A DNA stretch of 64,000 bases. It comes from Nocardia uniformis NBRC 13702. GTDB lineage: Bacteria > Actinomycetota > Actinomycetes > Mycobacteriales > Mycobacteriaceae. The DNA is taken from NCBI RefSeq assembly GCF_001613345.1, contig NZ_BDCE01000064.1, forward strand, positions 124,001 to 188,000, written 5' to 3'. A program made the position numbers and the translations under genes. The notes under the pieces are model-generated. The model made no database searches and was not told where the DNA came from. It was given only the letters and a program-made list of their open reading frames with translations. Shown here in pieces: positions 45,032 through 53,792 of the stretch; the first letter of the stretch is position 1, and each line of letters starts with the position of its first letter.

Positions 45032-46582
45032 GTGCGGTGGATTACGGCGATCGTGATGGGATGGTTACTGCTGGCGACTGCCCGCGGAGTGGCCGAACCC
45101 GCCATTGTTTACGGTTGGCCGCTGCTGCCGCGGCCAACCGTGGTGCGGGTCTTCGACAAGCCGGAGCACAACTGGCTACCCGGACATCGCGGGGTGGACC
45201 TCGCGGGTGCTGCGGGGCAGACAGTGCTGGCCGCCGGGGCCGGGGTCGTGGTGTTCGCGGGTGTGGTGGCCGGCAAACCGGTGGTGTCGGTGGATCATCC
45301 GGGCGGGTTGCGAACCACCTATGAGCCGGTGCGGGCGACGGTGGCCGTGGGGCGGCGGGTCGGGCGCGCGAGTGCGATCGGGACGTTGGAGAGCGGGCAT
45401 GCGGGGTGCCCGGTCGCGGCCTGTCTGCACTGGGGGCTGCGGCGCGGGGCCGACTACCTCGATCCGCTGGGACTCGTTCATCGCACGCCGTTGCGGCTGA
45501 AGCCGTCGGCTCGGCGACAGCACAGGGTTGCCCGACAGCCCGGGATTCGGCGGCGAGCGGTGGTTCGACGACGGCGAGCGAGAACCCGCATCCCGCTCAC
45601 GGTTCGACAAACGAATAGGCGAGCTCGAATCCCGCTGCGACGCAGGCGGCTCCGACCACCGATACCGCCACGATCGCCACGGCGGATCGACCGCCGCCCC
45701 ATTCGTGGCGAGGCGCGGTGTGCAGCACCCGGCCGCGCCGCACACTGGTCACCACGACGGCGGCCAGCGCGACGGCTACCGCCAGTGGCGCCACGGCCGC
45801 GGGCCGCCATTCGGTATTGGCGGCAGCGTGCAGGAACAGCGCCACATTCGCCATGGCCGCCACCGCGGTCCGCCGCCACGACAGCGCGGTCCGCTCCGCC
45901 GCCAACCCGGTATCGGATATCGGCGCATCGGTCACGACAGCAGCACTCCGATACCGGCCAGCACCGAGATCAGGGCAATACCGGCGGCCAGGATGGGCAC
46001 CAGCACGGTGTCCGGCAATGGATCTCCACGCCGCATGGCCGCCGCCACATGCCGCCACCGCCCGTACGCGCCGACCGCGACAATCGTGGCGAGCACAATG
46101 CAGCTCATCCCGACGGCGGTCCGCACCCCGTGATGCCGAAACGGCCGAACCAGTTCGTGCACGGCCACGCCGGCGGCCAACAGCCCCAACGCGGTCCGTG
46201 TCCACGCCAGGAAGGTGCGCTCATTGGCGAGAGTGAATCGATAGTCCACCTCCATCTCGTCCGGTTCCGCAGGCGTGGGTCGGGTCATGGACACCAGTGT
46301 TCCCGGCATACCAGCACTCGCGGCGTTGTCCGGGCCGGCGAGTTCCCGCCCACCACCGGACTGCACGGCCACGCGAGCGGCCCGCGCCACCGACGGCACC
46401 CCGCAGATCGAGGCGATCCACTCCCCCGCGACCGACTAGGCACGCTGAAGCGACCGGGGCCGTCAGCGCGGCGGACCACGATCGCCTCGCGGGTGTCTGC
46501 GGCTGCCCCTGTGGCCCTGTCGCCGGTCCTCAGTGCCTGCCGATCGACACGATCCACTCCCCGCGATCGACTAGGCACCTAA
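45032..46582 (+). CDS. M23-family peptidase (LytM-like) with an apparently lost stop codon
   Basis: The first 165 residues are a secreted M23 endopeptidase: signal peptide to about residue 22, first metal motif HRGVD, a beta-rich core and the late motif CLHWGLRRG, in which Cys stands at the first His of the usual HxH. Divergent placement beside rpsB matches the M23 gene of M. tuberculosis (Rv2891). The natural end is expected near 45515 (PLRLKP), but the frame stays open to 46582. The extra 350 codons are Arg/His/Pro-rich and lie antisense to two DUF202 genes, so they are probably not a designed domain. The GTG start is tentative. Confidence 0.6.
   Translation: MRWITAIVMGWLLLATARGVAEPAIVYGWPLLPRPTVVRVFDKPEHNWLPGHRGVDLAGAAGQTVLAAGAGVVVFAGVVAGKPVVSVDHPGGLRTTYEPVRATVAVGRRVGRASAIGTLESGHAGCPVAACLHWGLRRGADYLDPLGLVHRTPLRLKPSARRQHRVARQPGIRRRAVVRRRRARTRIPLTVRQTNRRARIPLRRRRLRPPIPPRSPRRIDRRPIRGEARCAAPGRAAHWSPRRRPARRLPPVAPRPRAAIRYWRQRAGTAPHSPWPPPRSAATTARSAPPPTRYRISAHRSRQQHSDTGQHRDQGNTGGQDGHQHGVRQWISTPHGRRHMPPPPVRADRDNRGEHNAAHPDGGPHPVMPKRPNQFVHGHAGGQQPQRGPCPRQEGALIGESESIVHLHLVRFRRRGSGHGHQCSRHTSTRGVVRAGEFPPTTGLHGHASGPRHRRHPADRGDPLPRDRLGTLKRPGPSARRTTIASRVSAAAPVALSPVLSACRSTRSTPRDRLGT
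45597..45935 (-). CDS. DUF202-family membrane protein, copy 2
   Basis: A 112-residue protein with the DUF202 start ERTALSWRRTAVAA and three hydrophobic segments. It begins at a GTG overlapping the upstream stop as GTGA, so it is coupled to its neighbour. DUF202 (YidH-like) proteins are small three-helix membrane proteins of unknown function. It lies antisense to the tail of the M23 frame. Confidence 0.85.
   Translation of the reverse strand: MTDAPISDTGLAAERTALSWRRTAVAAMANVALFLHAAANTEWRPAAVAPLAVAVALAAVVVTSVRRGRVLHTAPRHEWGGGRSAVAIVAVSVVGAACVAAGFELAYSFVEP
45932..46288 (-). CDS. DUF202-family membrane protein, copy 1
   Basis: A 118-residue protein with the DUF202 signature LANERTFLAWTRTALGLLAAG followed by further hydrophobic helices. 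I choose ATG 46288 (MTRPTPAEP); ATG 46309 is also possible and neither has a clear ribosome site. It forms an operon with the next DUF202 gene. Confidence 0.85.
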   Translation of the reverse strand: MTRPTPAEPDEMEVDYRFTLANERTFLAWTRTALGLLAAGVAVHELVRPFRHHGVRTAVGMSCIVLATIVAVGAYGRWRHVAAAMRRGDPLPDTVLVPILAAGIALISVLAGIGVLLS

Positions 46583-46975
46583 AGCGGCCGGAATCGGTGC
46601 GGCGGACCACGATCCCCACCGCCTCACGGGTGATCACGACCGACGCTTCGCGGCTGCCTGCCTTTCTCGGCAGCCCCGTCGATCGGGGCGAACCGCTCCC
46701 GCGATCGACTTGGCATGCTGATGCGGCCGGAGTTGCCGGTGTGGCGGACCGTGCGATCGCCAGTCCCTCACGGGTCGCCGCGACCGACGCATCGGCCAGG
46801 CCGCCGGTCCTAGGCGCCCCTGCCGATTGATACGAGCCACTCCCCTGCGAGCGATCGAGGCACGCTGAAGCGGCCCGGGTCATCGATGCGGGCGGACCAC
46901 GATCGCCGCACGGTTGGCCGCGACTGGCTCATCGGGCCTGCCGCGCTTATCCGGCCGGCCCCGCTGGCCCGGTTT
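46404..46975. repeat. degenerate tandem repeat, four units of about 140 bp
   Basis: Four diverged copies begin near 46404, 46541, 46679 and 46823. Each carries in order GATCCACTCCC, GACTAGGCACGCTGAAGC and GGCGGACCACGATCGCC, then a CTCACGGGT-type block and a GACCGACG-type block. The third block falls at 46471, 46602, 46744 and 46892. The area between the DUF202 and DUF1990 genes otherwise holds no gene. Origin unknown. Confidence 0.75.
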
Positions 46976-47065
46976 CTCACAGCGAGAGTGGTCTTCGTGC
47001 TTTGCGAGAGCTTTCACAGCCCGCGCTGCTGGTCCCGAGGCGCTGGGCGGATGAGGATGGGGGGT

Positions 47066-47587
47066 ATGCCGAGTAAGCCTGTTGCCGACCCGTTCAATTA
47101 CGCCGAGGTCGGGGCGACCAGTGGTGAATTTCCTTCCGGCTATCACCATTTCCGGTTACGTCGCCGGATCGGGGCGGGGCGGGCACTGTTCGAGGAGGCG
47201 GGGGGCGCGATTCTCGGGTATCGCATGCAGCGGGGTACCGGGATTTTTCGGGAGGCGAGCACGCCGGTCGCCGAGGCGGGCACCCGGCTGACGGTTCGGT
47301 TGGGGGTGGGGCCGTTCGGGATTACCGCGCCGTGTCAGGTGGTGTACGTGCTGGATGAACCGAATCGACGCGGGTTCGCCTATGGCACGCTGCCCGGGCA
47401 TCCGGAGCGTGGTGAGGAGTTGTTCGCCGTCGAATTCGACCCCGCCGATGAGTCGGTGTACGGCGTAGTGGCCGCGTTCTCCCGGCCGGGGACCTGGTAC
47501 ACGCGGCTGGGCGGGCCGGTGGTGCGGCTGATCCAGCACTACATCGCGGGTAAGTACATCGACGCCATCCGACCCGCTCAGGCCTGA
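47066..47587 (+). CDS. DUF1990-family protein
   Basis: A 173-residue protein of the DUF1990 (PF09348) type: NYAEVGATSGEFPSGYHH near the start, GTLPGHPERGEELFAVEF in the middle and FSRPGTWYTRLGGPVV near the end. GAGGA lies eight bases before ATG 47066; in-frame ATGs at 47051 and 47057 are alternatives. Function unknown. Its 3' end overlaps the convergent SnoaL-like gene by ten bases. Confidence 0.88.
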   Translation: MPSKPVADPFNYAEVGATSGEFPSGYHHFRLRRRIGAGRALFEEAGGAILGYRMQRGTGIFREASTPVAEAGTRLTVRLGVGPFGITAPCQVVYVLDEPNRRGFAYGTLPGHPERGEELFAVEFDPADESVYGVVAAFSRPGTWYTRLGGPVVRLIQHYIAGKYIDAIRPAQA

Positions 47588-47886
47588 CCGGTCTCGAATC
47601 GGCTGATCTTTTCGCCCTCGACGGTGAAGCGCCAGGCGGTGCGCATGGAGCCCCAACGGGTGTTGGTGTAGTCGGCGACGACAGCGCGGCCACCGTCGGA
47701 GATCGACTGGATATCCATGCGCCCCTCGGTATCGAAGATCTCGCTCGCGGCCCACTTCCGCAGGTCCAGGTCGTTGCCGTCGTCGGACATGGTCGCGTCG
47801 GCGGTGAGCACGGCCTCGAAGGCCTCGCGGTCACCGGCATTGACGGCGTTGACGAACTGCGCAACCACGGGATCGAGCTCGGTCAT
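47578..47886 (-). CDS. SnoaL-like / NTF2-fold protein
   Basis: A 102-residue protein with the NTF2-like opening VAQFVNAVNAGDREAFEAVLTADATMSDDG-type helix and turn, then alternating strands to the C-terminus. AAGGGG lies seven bases before ATG 47886, chosen over an upstream frame start. Such proteins bind small hydrophobic ligands or act as isomerases; no catalytic residue can be assigned here. Confidence 0.82.
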   Translation of the reverse strand: MTELDPVVAQFVNAVNAGDREAFEAVLTADATMSDDGNDLDLRKWAASEIFDTEGRMDIQSISDGGRAVVADYTNTRWGSMRTAWRFTVEGEKISRFETGQA

Positions 47887-48317
47887 CGGAAGCCCCTTCG
47901 GATCGGTGTGCCGTACTCCGGGCAGGTTCGTATGCGTGACGCTCCGCTTGCTCACCGCCAACGTACCGCAGCGGGTAGCGCGTCAGCCGCATACGAGCCG
48001 ACGCGCCCGCAGATGGCAGGCGTCAACCACAGCTCCCGGCAATCATGACCGCGACGTCCGCCGACGGTGACTCGCTCCCAGCGGCCGAGCCCTTTTCGTA
48101 TCCGTGGAACCAAGCTGCCGCAGCCAGTGACTCCGCCGGGGTTGTCGAGAACCCTTCAAGTCCTCGGCACCAAACCGCCGCCGACGATGGCTCCCCGGGT
48201 TGCCGAGACTCCCTCAGACCCTCGGACCCGAGCGGCCGCCAACGGCGCCTCGCCCCAGGTGACCCACGCCCCTTCACATCCGAGCAGCCGCGTCGAGATC
48301 CCTGGGCCGATCAGGGA
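47887..48317. other. intergenic region with a tandem repeat
   Basis: About 430 bases between two leftward genes. The repeat at 48061-48296 fills over half of it. No gene with a ribosome site is seen. Confidence 0.5.
48061..48296. repeat. degenerate tandem repeat, four units of about 59 bp
   Basis: Units start near 48061, 48121, 48181 and 48239. Each runs from CCGACGGTGACTCGC-like to a GCCG end, with GTTGCCGAGAC, CCCTTCAGATCC and CGGACCCAAGC-type blocks. The period is close to 60 bases, or 20 codons. No secondary structure or coding role is evident. Confidence 0.7.
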
Positions 48318-48692
48318 TCAGTGTGCCGACAGGTGCGGGAGCAGGGCGTCGGCTTCGGCACGCAGGTCGGCGGCACGGTCGGGATATCCCGCACGCTCGT
48401 AGTCGGTTGCCGCCGAATGTCTTTCGTCGATCTCGGCGCGCACGATGCGTTCGATATCGGTTTCGGTCAAGTCGCGTCGGGTCACTTCGGCCGCACCCGG
48501 ACCGACCGCGCTCGCCTCGATCGCCCCGGCCCGTGTATCGGTGACGTCGACGGACTCGGCATTGTCGATGGCGGCGAGGGCGGAGCGCAGCGCCGAGGCG
48601 GCGCGGCGATCGCGGGCCTTTATGGCGGCCGATAGCGCCGTGCGCATGCGGTCGCGCAACGGCACTGCCCCACCGGCTGATTCGGTCGACAT
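48318..48692 (-). CDS. GatB/YqeY-domain protein
   Basis: A 124-residue protein of the YqeY type: LRTALSAAIKARDRRAASALRSALAAIDNAE, then LTETDIERIVRAEIDERHSAA. The YqeY domain resembles the tRNA-binding tail of GatB. It is shorter than the usual 148 residues. ATG 48692 is chosen over GTG 48698; neither has a good ribosome site. Confidence 0.85.
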   Translation of the reverse strand: MSTESAGGAVPLRDRMRTALSAAIKARDRRAASALRSALAAIDNAESVDVTDTRAGAIEASAVGPGAAEVTRRDLTETDIERIVRAEIDERHSAATDYERAGYPDRAADLRAEADALLPHLSAH

Positions 48693-48769
48693 GATCACGA
48701 CCGTATGCCTCGTGCCGAGCTAAGCGCGAGGATTCGACTCGAGGTGTCGCGGCCTCGAGGTATCGCGGC

Positions 48770-49540
48770 CTACCGGTTTGTCGCGGCGGAGACGGCCTGC
48801 TCGCGGTCGGCCAGCTCCGATTTCCACTGCCGGAAGCCCTCTTCGGTCCGGCCGCGCCGCCAGTAGCCGGAGATGGAGGACGCCCATTCGGCGGTCACAC
48901 CGCGTTCCTTGCGAATGTAGGGCCGCAGCTGGTGCATGACGGCCTGTGCCTCACCGTGGATGAAGACCTGGACCTGTCCGTCGCGCCAGGGCTCGGCCAG
49001 GACGGCCGCCGCCAGCCGCTCCCCGGGGGCGGTTTCGCCGCGATGCACCCAGGTGAGCTCCATCGCGTCCGGGCGTTCGAAGTCGAGTTCATCGGCGGGT
49101 CCGTCGATTTCGATGAACACCCGCCCCACCGCGTCGGCGGGCAGGGCAGCGCACGCGGCCGCGATGGCGGGCAGGGCGGATTCGTCGCCGGCGAACAGAT
49201 GCCAATCCGCATCCGGCCGAGGCGCGTACGCACCGCCGGGACCGAAGAGGTCGATCGAATCGCCGGGCTGCGCGGTGGCGGCCCAGGGGCCCGCTACACC
49301 CTCCTCGCCGTGGTAGACGAAGTCGATGGCGATCTGCTTCGCCTCCGGGTCCACCGCGCGCACGGTGTAGGTCCGGGTGACCTCACCGCCCGGTCCCGGG
49401 AACAGCAGTTTGACGTAGGCGTCGGTGAACGCGTTGGGCTGGAAGGTCTCGAAGCCCGGACCGCCGAGGTGCACGCGAATCAGGTGTTCGGTGAGCCGGG
49501 TGGTGCCCTGAACTACCAGGGTCGTACGTGGACGAGCCAA
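48770..49540 (-). CDS. viuB: siderophore-interacting protein / ferric-siderophore reductase
   Basis: A 256-residue flavoreductase of the SIP family. The FAD motif RTYTVR is near residue 56 and the NAD(P) region GDESALPA near 120. It would reduce ferric siderophore to release iron. The start is taken as TTG 49540, because GGAGGTGAT, a near-perfect match to the 16S rRNA tail, sits eight bases upstream; the ATG at 49555 would put that site inside the gene. An iron-box-like palindrome lies just upstream. Position next to xerC matches viuB (Rv2895c). Confidence 0.88.
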   Translation of the reverse strand: MARPRTTLVVQGTTRLTEHLIRVHLGGPGFETFQPNAFTDAYVKLLFPGPGGEVTRTYTVRAVDPEAKQIAIDFVYHGEEGVAGPWAATAQPGDSIDLFGPGGAYAPRPDADWHLFAGDESALPAIAAACAALPADAVGRVFIEIDGPADELDFERPDAMELTWVHRGETAPGERLAAAVLAEPWRDGQVQVFIHGEAQAVMHQLRPYIRKERGVTAEWASSISGYWRRGRTEEGFRQWKSELADREQAVSAATNR

Positions 49541-49556
49541 GTGAATCACCTCCATA

Positions 49557-49575
49557 TTAGGATTACCTAACTCAG
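49557..49575 (-). promoter_or_regulatory. candidate IdeR/DtxR iron box
   Basis: On the minus strand the 19 bases match 13 positions of the IdeR consensus TTAGGTTAGGCTAACCTAA, with TTAGG...CCTAA intact at the centre. It lies about 17 bases before the TTG start and would let iron-bound repressor block transcription. Confidence 0.6.
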
Positions 49576-49808
49576 CCTACGTGGATGGCCGATAGTTCGC
49601 CGATACAAGTTCGATACAACGGTGAGGCATCAATCACATACTTCCGTCGCCGGAACTCGCACAGCCCACCTCATAGCGAACCGCCCGAACGGTCTGGCAA
49701 TTCCGGGCCGTGTCCGCTGTACCGCAACGCATCAACGTCCGAACCGAAGTCGCTCACGCACCTCCCACCAAAGCACTTCGAGCGCGATCAGCCCGGCGGG
49801 GCGGGCAT

Positions 49809-50732
49809 TCACGCGCGCGGGTGGGCCTGGTCGTGCACCTTCTTGAGGCGCTCGATGGAGACATGGGTGTAGAGCTGGGTGGTGGCCATACTGGCGTGCC
49901 CGAGGAGTTCTTGGACTACACGCAGGTCCGCGCCGCCCTCGAGGAGATGGGTGGCGGCCGTGTGACGGAGCCCGTGCGGGCCCATATCGGGTGCGCCGGG
50001 AATGGCGGAGACCACCTCGTGGACAACGGATCTGGCTTGCCGGGGATCGAGGCGGCGGCCGCGGCGGCCGAGCAGCAGGGCGCGGCCGGAATCCGGGGTG
50101 GCGAGAGCGGGGCGGCCGCGGCGGAGCCAGAGTTCGAGGGCGGTGTCGGCGGGTGCGCCGAACGGCACCGCCCGCTCCCTGTTGCCCTTGCCCAGGACCC
50201 GCACCAGGTGGCGTTCGCGGTCCACATCGTCGATATCGAGCCCGCACAGTTCGCCAACGCGAATACCGGTGGCGTACAGCAGCTCCACGATCAGGCGGTC
50301 CCGCAGGGCGAGTGGATCCTCCTGCGCGGCACCCGATTCCGCCGCATCCATGGCCGCCCGCGCCTGCTCCTTCCCCAGCACCGCGGGCAGTACCCGATGC
50401 GCCCGCGCCGACCCCAGCCGCGGCCCGGGATCGACCGCCAACCGCCCCGTACGCGTCAACCATTCGGTGAATGTCCGCGCCGAGGATGCCCGTCGCGCCA
50501 TGGTCGTTCGCGCCGCCCCGCTCGCGGCCTGCGCACTCAACCACGACCGCAGCAGAGCCAAATCCAGTTCCCCCACACCGGAATCCGCCGATCGCATCAC
50601 CAAATGCTCCAGCAGCGACCGCGCATCTCCCACATAGGCCCGAGCCGTATGCGCCGACCGGTTCTTCCCGAGCCGCAAATGCCGCCCGAATTCGACCAGC
50701 AGCGCCTCCAAATCCTCGGGCAGTTCACTCAT
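49809..50732 (-). CDS. xerC: tyrosine recombinase XerC
   Basis: A 307-residue site-specific recombinase. N-terminal SAM-like domain to about residue 100, then the catalytic domain with Arg (TGIRVGEL), HGLRHTAATH, GHASMATTQLYTHV and the nucleophilic Tyr. It acts at the chromosome dimer resolution site with XerD. Gene order (viuB-xerC-dprA) matches M. tuberculosis. Confidence 0.95.
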   Translation of the reverse strand: MSELPEDLEALLVEFGRHLRLGKNRSAHTARAYVGDARSLLEHLVMRSADSGVGELDLALLRSWLSAQAASGAARTTMARRASSARTFTEWLTRTGRLAVDPGPRLGSARAHRVLPAVLGKEQARAAMDAAESGAAQEDPLALRDRLIVELLYATGIRVGELCGLDIDDVDRERHLVRVLGKGNRERAVPFGAPADTALELWLRRGRPALATPDSGRALLLGRRGRRLDPRQARSVVHEVVSAIPGAPDMGPHGLRHTAATHLLEGGADLRVVQELLGHASMATTQLYTHVSIERLKKVHDQAHPRA

Positions 50733-50807
50733 CCCCCCAGGTTCACCGCCGCCCCGCCCGATGGCAAGCCCCCGCGCCGCTCGAGGCCGTCGTGCAACCG
50801 GTGACGT

Positions 50808-52286
50808 TCATGCCCGTCGTGCGGCCTGTGGCACTGTTCGATACCAGCCGTTTTCGTCACATGCGACCAGACCGCCGAGCTCGAGTGCGCACAGGGCGGC
50901 TCGCACCGCGGGGATGGTCAGACCGGATTGCTCTGCGAGCAAGCGCGGTAGACGTGAACCGGTCTGTGGGAGAGCCGCATAGGCCAGCGCTTCGTCGCCG
51001 GACATATCGTCCTCCGGGTTGGGCGGGACGGTGCCGGGGAGTGACAGCCGCAACGGTCCGGCCTCGTCGATGACCTCTTCGGCGCTGGTGGTCAGGAAGG
51101 CCTCGCCCTCGCGGATCATGCGGTGGCAGCCGACCGAGGCGGCCGATGTCACCGGCCCGGGAACCGCCAAGGCCGGACGACCCAGGCGGCGCGCCCATTT
51201 CACGGTATTGCGGGCACCGCTGCGCATTCCGGCCTCGACGACCACAACCCCGTCGGCCAGAGCCGCGATCAACCGATTGCGGGCCAGGAAATAGTGCTTC
51301 CGAGCGGTGCAACCGGGCGGGTACTCAGTGACGACCACTCCGGTATCGGCGATCTCCGCGAGCAACCGATCGTGCTGGACCGGGTACGGCCGATCGGGAC
51401 CACAGGCCAGTACCGCGACCGTCACTCCCCCCACCGCCAGCGCCGCCCGATGGGCCATCCCATCGATCCCGAACGCCGCCCCGGACACAATCGTCCACCC
51501 ACGCGCGGCCAACTCCCCCGCGATCTCCCCCGTTACCTGATTCCCGTACCCGGTACTGCACCGCGCCCCCACCACCGCCACGGCCCGCTCGGTGCATTCC
51601 ACCAACGACCGCGGCCCGCGCACCCACAACACCAACGGCATCGCCGCCCCCGCATCCTGCTCCGGATCCAACTGCCCCAACCCCAATAGCCGCCAAGCGG
51701 GCCACTCCGCATCATCGGGCGTCACCACCCGCCCCCCGATCCGCTCCATCACCGCCAAATCCCGCTCAGCCCTGTCAATCCCCCGCCGCAACTCGGTAGC
51801 CCCGCGCAAAACATCCGGCAACGCGCACTCCCGCACCGCCCGCGCCGCCTCCACCACCCCCACCGAATCGATCAACGCCGACAACGCCGCACACGGCCCC
51901 TCCACCACCCGCGACAAATACACCCACGCCAACCGCCGCGCGTCCCAATCCCCCTCGCGGCCAGGAACCTCGGTGTCCGGTCCTCCGCCGTGGCGGCCAA
52001 GATCCCCGGCACCCCGTCCTCCGGCGTCGTCACTGAGCAGTCCACCGCCGTCGGTGGCGGTCGCCGCCCGCCCCTCGCCCTCACGTACACACGGTCGACC
52101 GAGAGGCACATCGACCACAGCACCGCCCTCGTCATGGTCCACCGCGCGGGCGTTCTGCCTGCCGAGGCACGCTGCAGTATCCAATTCGGCGAGCGATTCC
52201 CGCTGCGCTGGAGAGGATTCGACAACGCACTCCTCAGAATCGACTCGGCACCCCTCCTCACGATGGTCGGGCAGCATTTCGCTCAT
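50808..52286 (-). CDS. dprA: DNA processing protein DprA with long N-terminal extension
   Basis: A 492-residue DprA. The Rossmann-like core has VVGARCSTGYGNQVTGEIAG, VSGAAFGIDG and RNRLIAALADGVVVVEAG; a winged helix ends it. It loads RecA on incoming single strands. The start is the ATG overlapping the comM stop (ATGA). About 115 residues precede the usual family beginning (RRLAWVYLSRVVE); they are acidic, Gly/Asp/Glu-rich and probably disordered. The core alone is of normal length. Confidence 0.9.
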   Translation of the reverse strand: MSEMLPDHREEGCRVDSEECVVESSPAQRESLAELDTAACLGRQNARAVDHDEGGAVVDVPLGRPCVREGEGRAATATDGGGLLSDDAGGRGAGDLGRHGGGPDTEVPGREGDWDARRLAWVYLSRVVEGPCAALSALIDSVGVVEAARAVRECALPDVLRGATELRRGIDRAERDLAVMERIGGRVVTPDDAEWPAWRLLGLGQLDPEQDAGAAMPLVLWVRGPRSLVECTERAVAVVGARCSTGYGNQVTGEIAGELAARGWTIVSGAAFGIDGMAHRAALAVGGVTVAVLACGPDRPYPVQHDRLLAEIADTGVVVTEYPPGCTARKHYFLARNRLIAALADGVVVVEAGMRSGARNTVKWARRLGRPALAVPGPVTSAASVGCHRMIREGEAFLTTSAEEVIDEAGPLRLSLPGTVPPNPEDDMSGDEALAYAALPQTGSRLPRLLAEQSGLTIPAVRAALCALELGGLVACDENGWYRTVPQAARRA

Positions 52287-53791
52287 GACCCACCTCGCTG
52301 CCGAAAGTTCAATGCCTGCAACACATCCTGCGCAGTCGGAACATCGCCACCACGCAAGTCGCAGACCGTCCAGGCCACTCGGATTGCCCGGTCCGCGCCG
52401 CGAGCGGACATTCGGCCATGCTTGAGCGCGTTCTCGACCGGTGCGAGCGCCTCCCGGGGTAACCGGAAGCGTTGCCGCAGCACATGTCCCGGCACCTCGG
52501 AATTGAGGGTCCACCCCGACTCCTTCCAGCGCCGTACCGCGGCTTCCCGCGCAGCGGCGACTCGAGCCCGCACCGTCTCGCTGCTCTCGACCTCTTCACC
52601 GCTGAACGACCCCGCTGCCTGAGCATGCATCTGAACCCACAGGTCGATGCGATCCATGAGGGGGCCGGACAGCTTGCCCAGATAGCGACGGCGGGCCAGG
52701 GGCGCACAGATGCAGTCGATGTCGCGTGCTGGTGCACACGGGCATGGATTGGCGGCGAGAATCAATTGAAAGCGGGCGGGGTATCGCGCGATGCCATCTC
52801 GCCGCGCGATGCGAACTTCGCCTTCCTCCAAGGGAGTTCGGAGCGCTTCCAACACAGCTTTGGAGACCTCGGCACACTCGTCCAAGAGCAGCACGCCACG
52901 ATGCGCCCGACTCACCGCTCCCGGCCGGGCAGACCCGGACCCGCCCCCGACCATCGCACTCACCGAGGACGAGTGGTGTGGTGCGACGAATGGCGGGATG
53001 GTGATCAACGGGTAATTGTCGGACAGGGTGCCGGCGACCGAGTGTATCGCCGTGACTTCCAACGATTCTCGTTCGCTCAGCGGTGGCAACAGTCCCGGAA
53101 GGCGTTGCGCCAGCATTGTTTTACCAATACCAGGCGGACCCGTGAGCAGCAGGTGATGACCGCCCGCCGCGGCGACCTCCAGCGCCCAGCGCGCCTCGTC
53201 CTGACCGACGACCTCGCTCAGGTCTCCACCAACCCATGTCGGTGCGGGTTGCACGCGGTCCGGAACGAAAAGCTCGCCGTCTCCCCGCAGCCAGTCCAGC
53301 AGAGCTCGTAGGCTCGGTGCACCCAGCACTTCGATGCCATCGACCAGTCCGGCTTCGGGAAGCGCCGCCTTCGGGACCACGACGGTGGAGCGGCAGGCGG
53401 TGCGGGCTGCCAGCACGGCGGGCAGTATGCCCCGCACGCGGCGTATCCGCCCGTCCAGCGCCAACTCCCCGAGCAGCACTGTCTTCGCGAGGCGATCAGC
53501 AGGTACGGCACCGGCCGCATCCAGCACGGCGGTAGCCAATGCCAGGTCATACACACTCCCGACCTTCGGCAGCGTAGCCGGTGACAACGCCAGCACCACC
53601 CGACCATCCGGCCACCGTTCCCCCGAGTTCGTCACCGCGGCCCGCACCCGGTCCCGCGACTCCTGCAATGTGGTGTCCGGCCGCCCGACCAGGTGCAGCG
53701 ATGGCAGCCCCTGGCCGATATCGGCCTCGATCTCGACCATCTGCCCGTCCACCCCGGCGACAGCCACCGAGTACGCCCGTCCCAGCGGCAT
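52283..53791 (-). CDS. comM: YifB/ComM-family Mg-chelatase-like AAA ATPase
   Basis: A 502-residue protein: an N-terminal Lon-like domain, then an AAA+ module with Walker A GPPGIGKT and Walker B LLLDEC. The family acts in natural transformation as a branch-migration helicase. It begins one base after yraN, and its stop overlaps the dprA start. A zinc-like Cys cluster (NPCPCAPARDIDCICA) lies between the ATPase segments, as in the family. Confidence 0.94.
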   Translation of the reverse strand: MPLGRAYSVAVAGVDGQMVEIEADIGQGLPSLHLVGRPDTTLQESRDRVRAAVTNSGERWPDGRVVLALSPATLPKVGSVYDLALATAVLDAAGAVPADRLAKTVLLGELALDGRIRRVRGILPAVLAARTACRSTVVVPKAALPEAGLVDGIEVLGAPSLRALLDWLRGDGELFVPDRVQPAPTWVGGDLSEVVGQDEARWALEVAAAGGHHLLLTGPPGIGKTMLAQRLPGLLPPLSERESLEVTAIHSVAGTLSDNYPLITIPPFVAPHHSSSVSAMVGGGSGSARPGAVSRAHRGVLLLDECAEVSKAVLEALRTPLEEGEVRIARRDGIARYPARFQLILAANPCPCAPARDIDCICAPLARRRYLGKLSGPLMDRIDLWVQMHAQAAGSFSGEEVESSETVRARVAAAREAAVRRWKESGWTLNSEVPGHVLRQRFRLPREALAPVENALKHGRMSARGADRAIRVAWTVCDLRGGDVPTAQDVLQALNFRQRGGS

Positions 53792-53792
53792 A

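Noticed and set aside
46530..46883. Minus-strand frame over the 140-bp repeats as a repeat protein
   Set aside because: Frame lengths differ between units, so the repeats do not keep one reading frame, and no start signal is seen.
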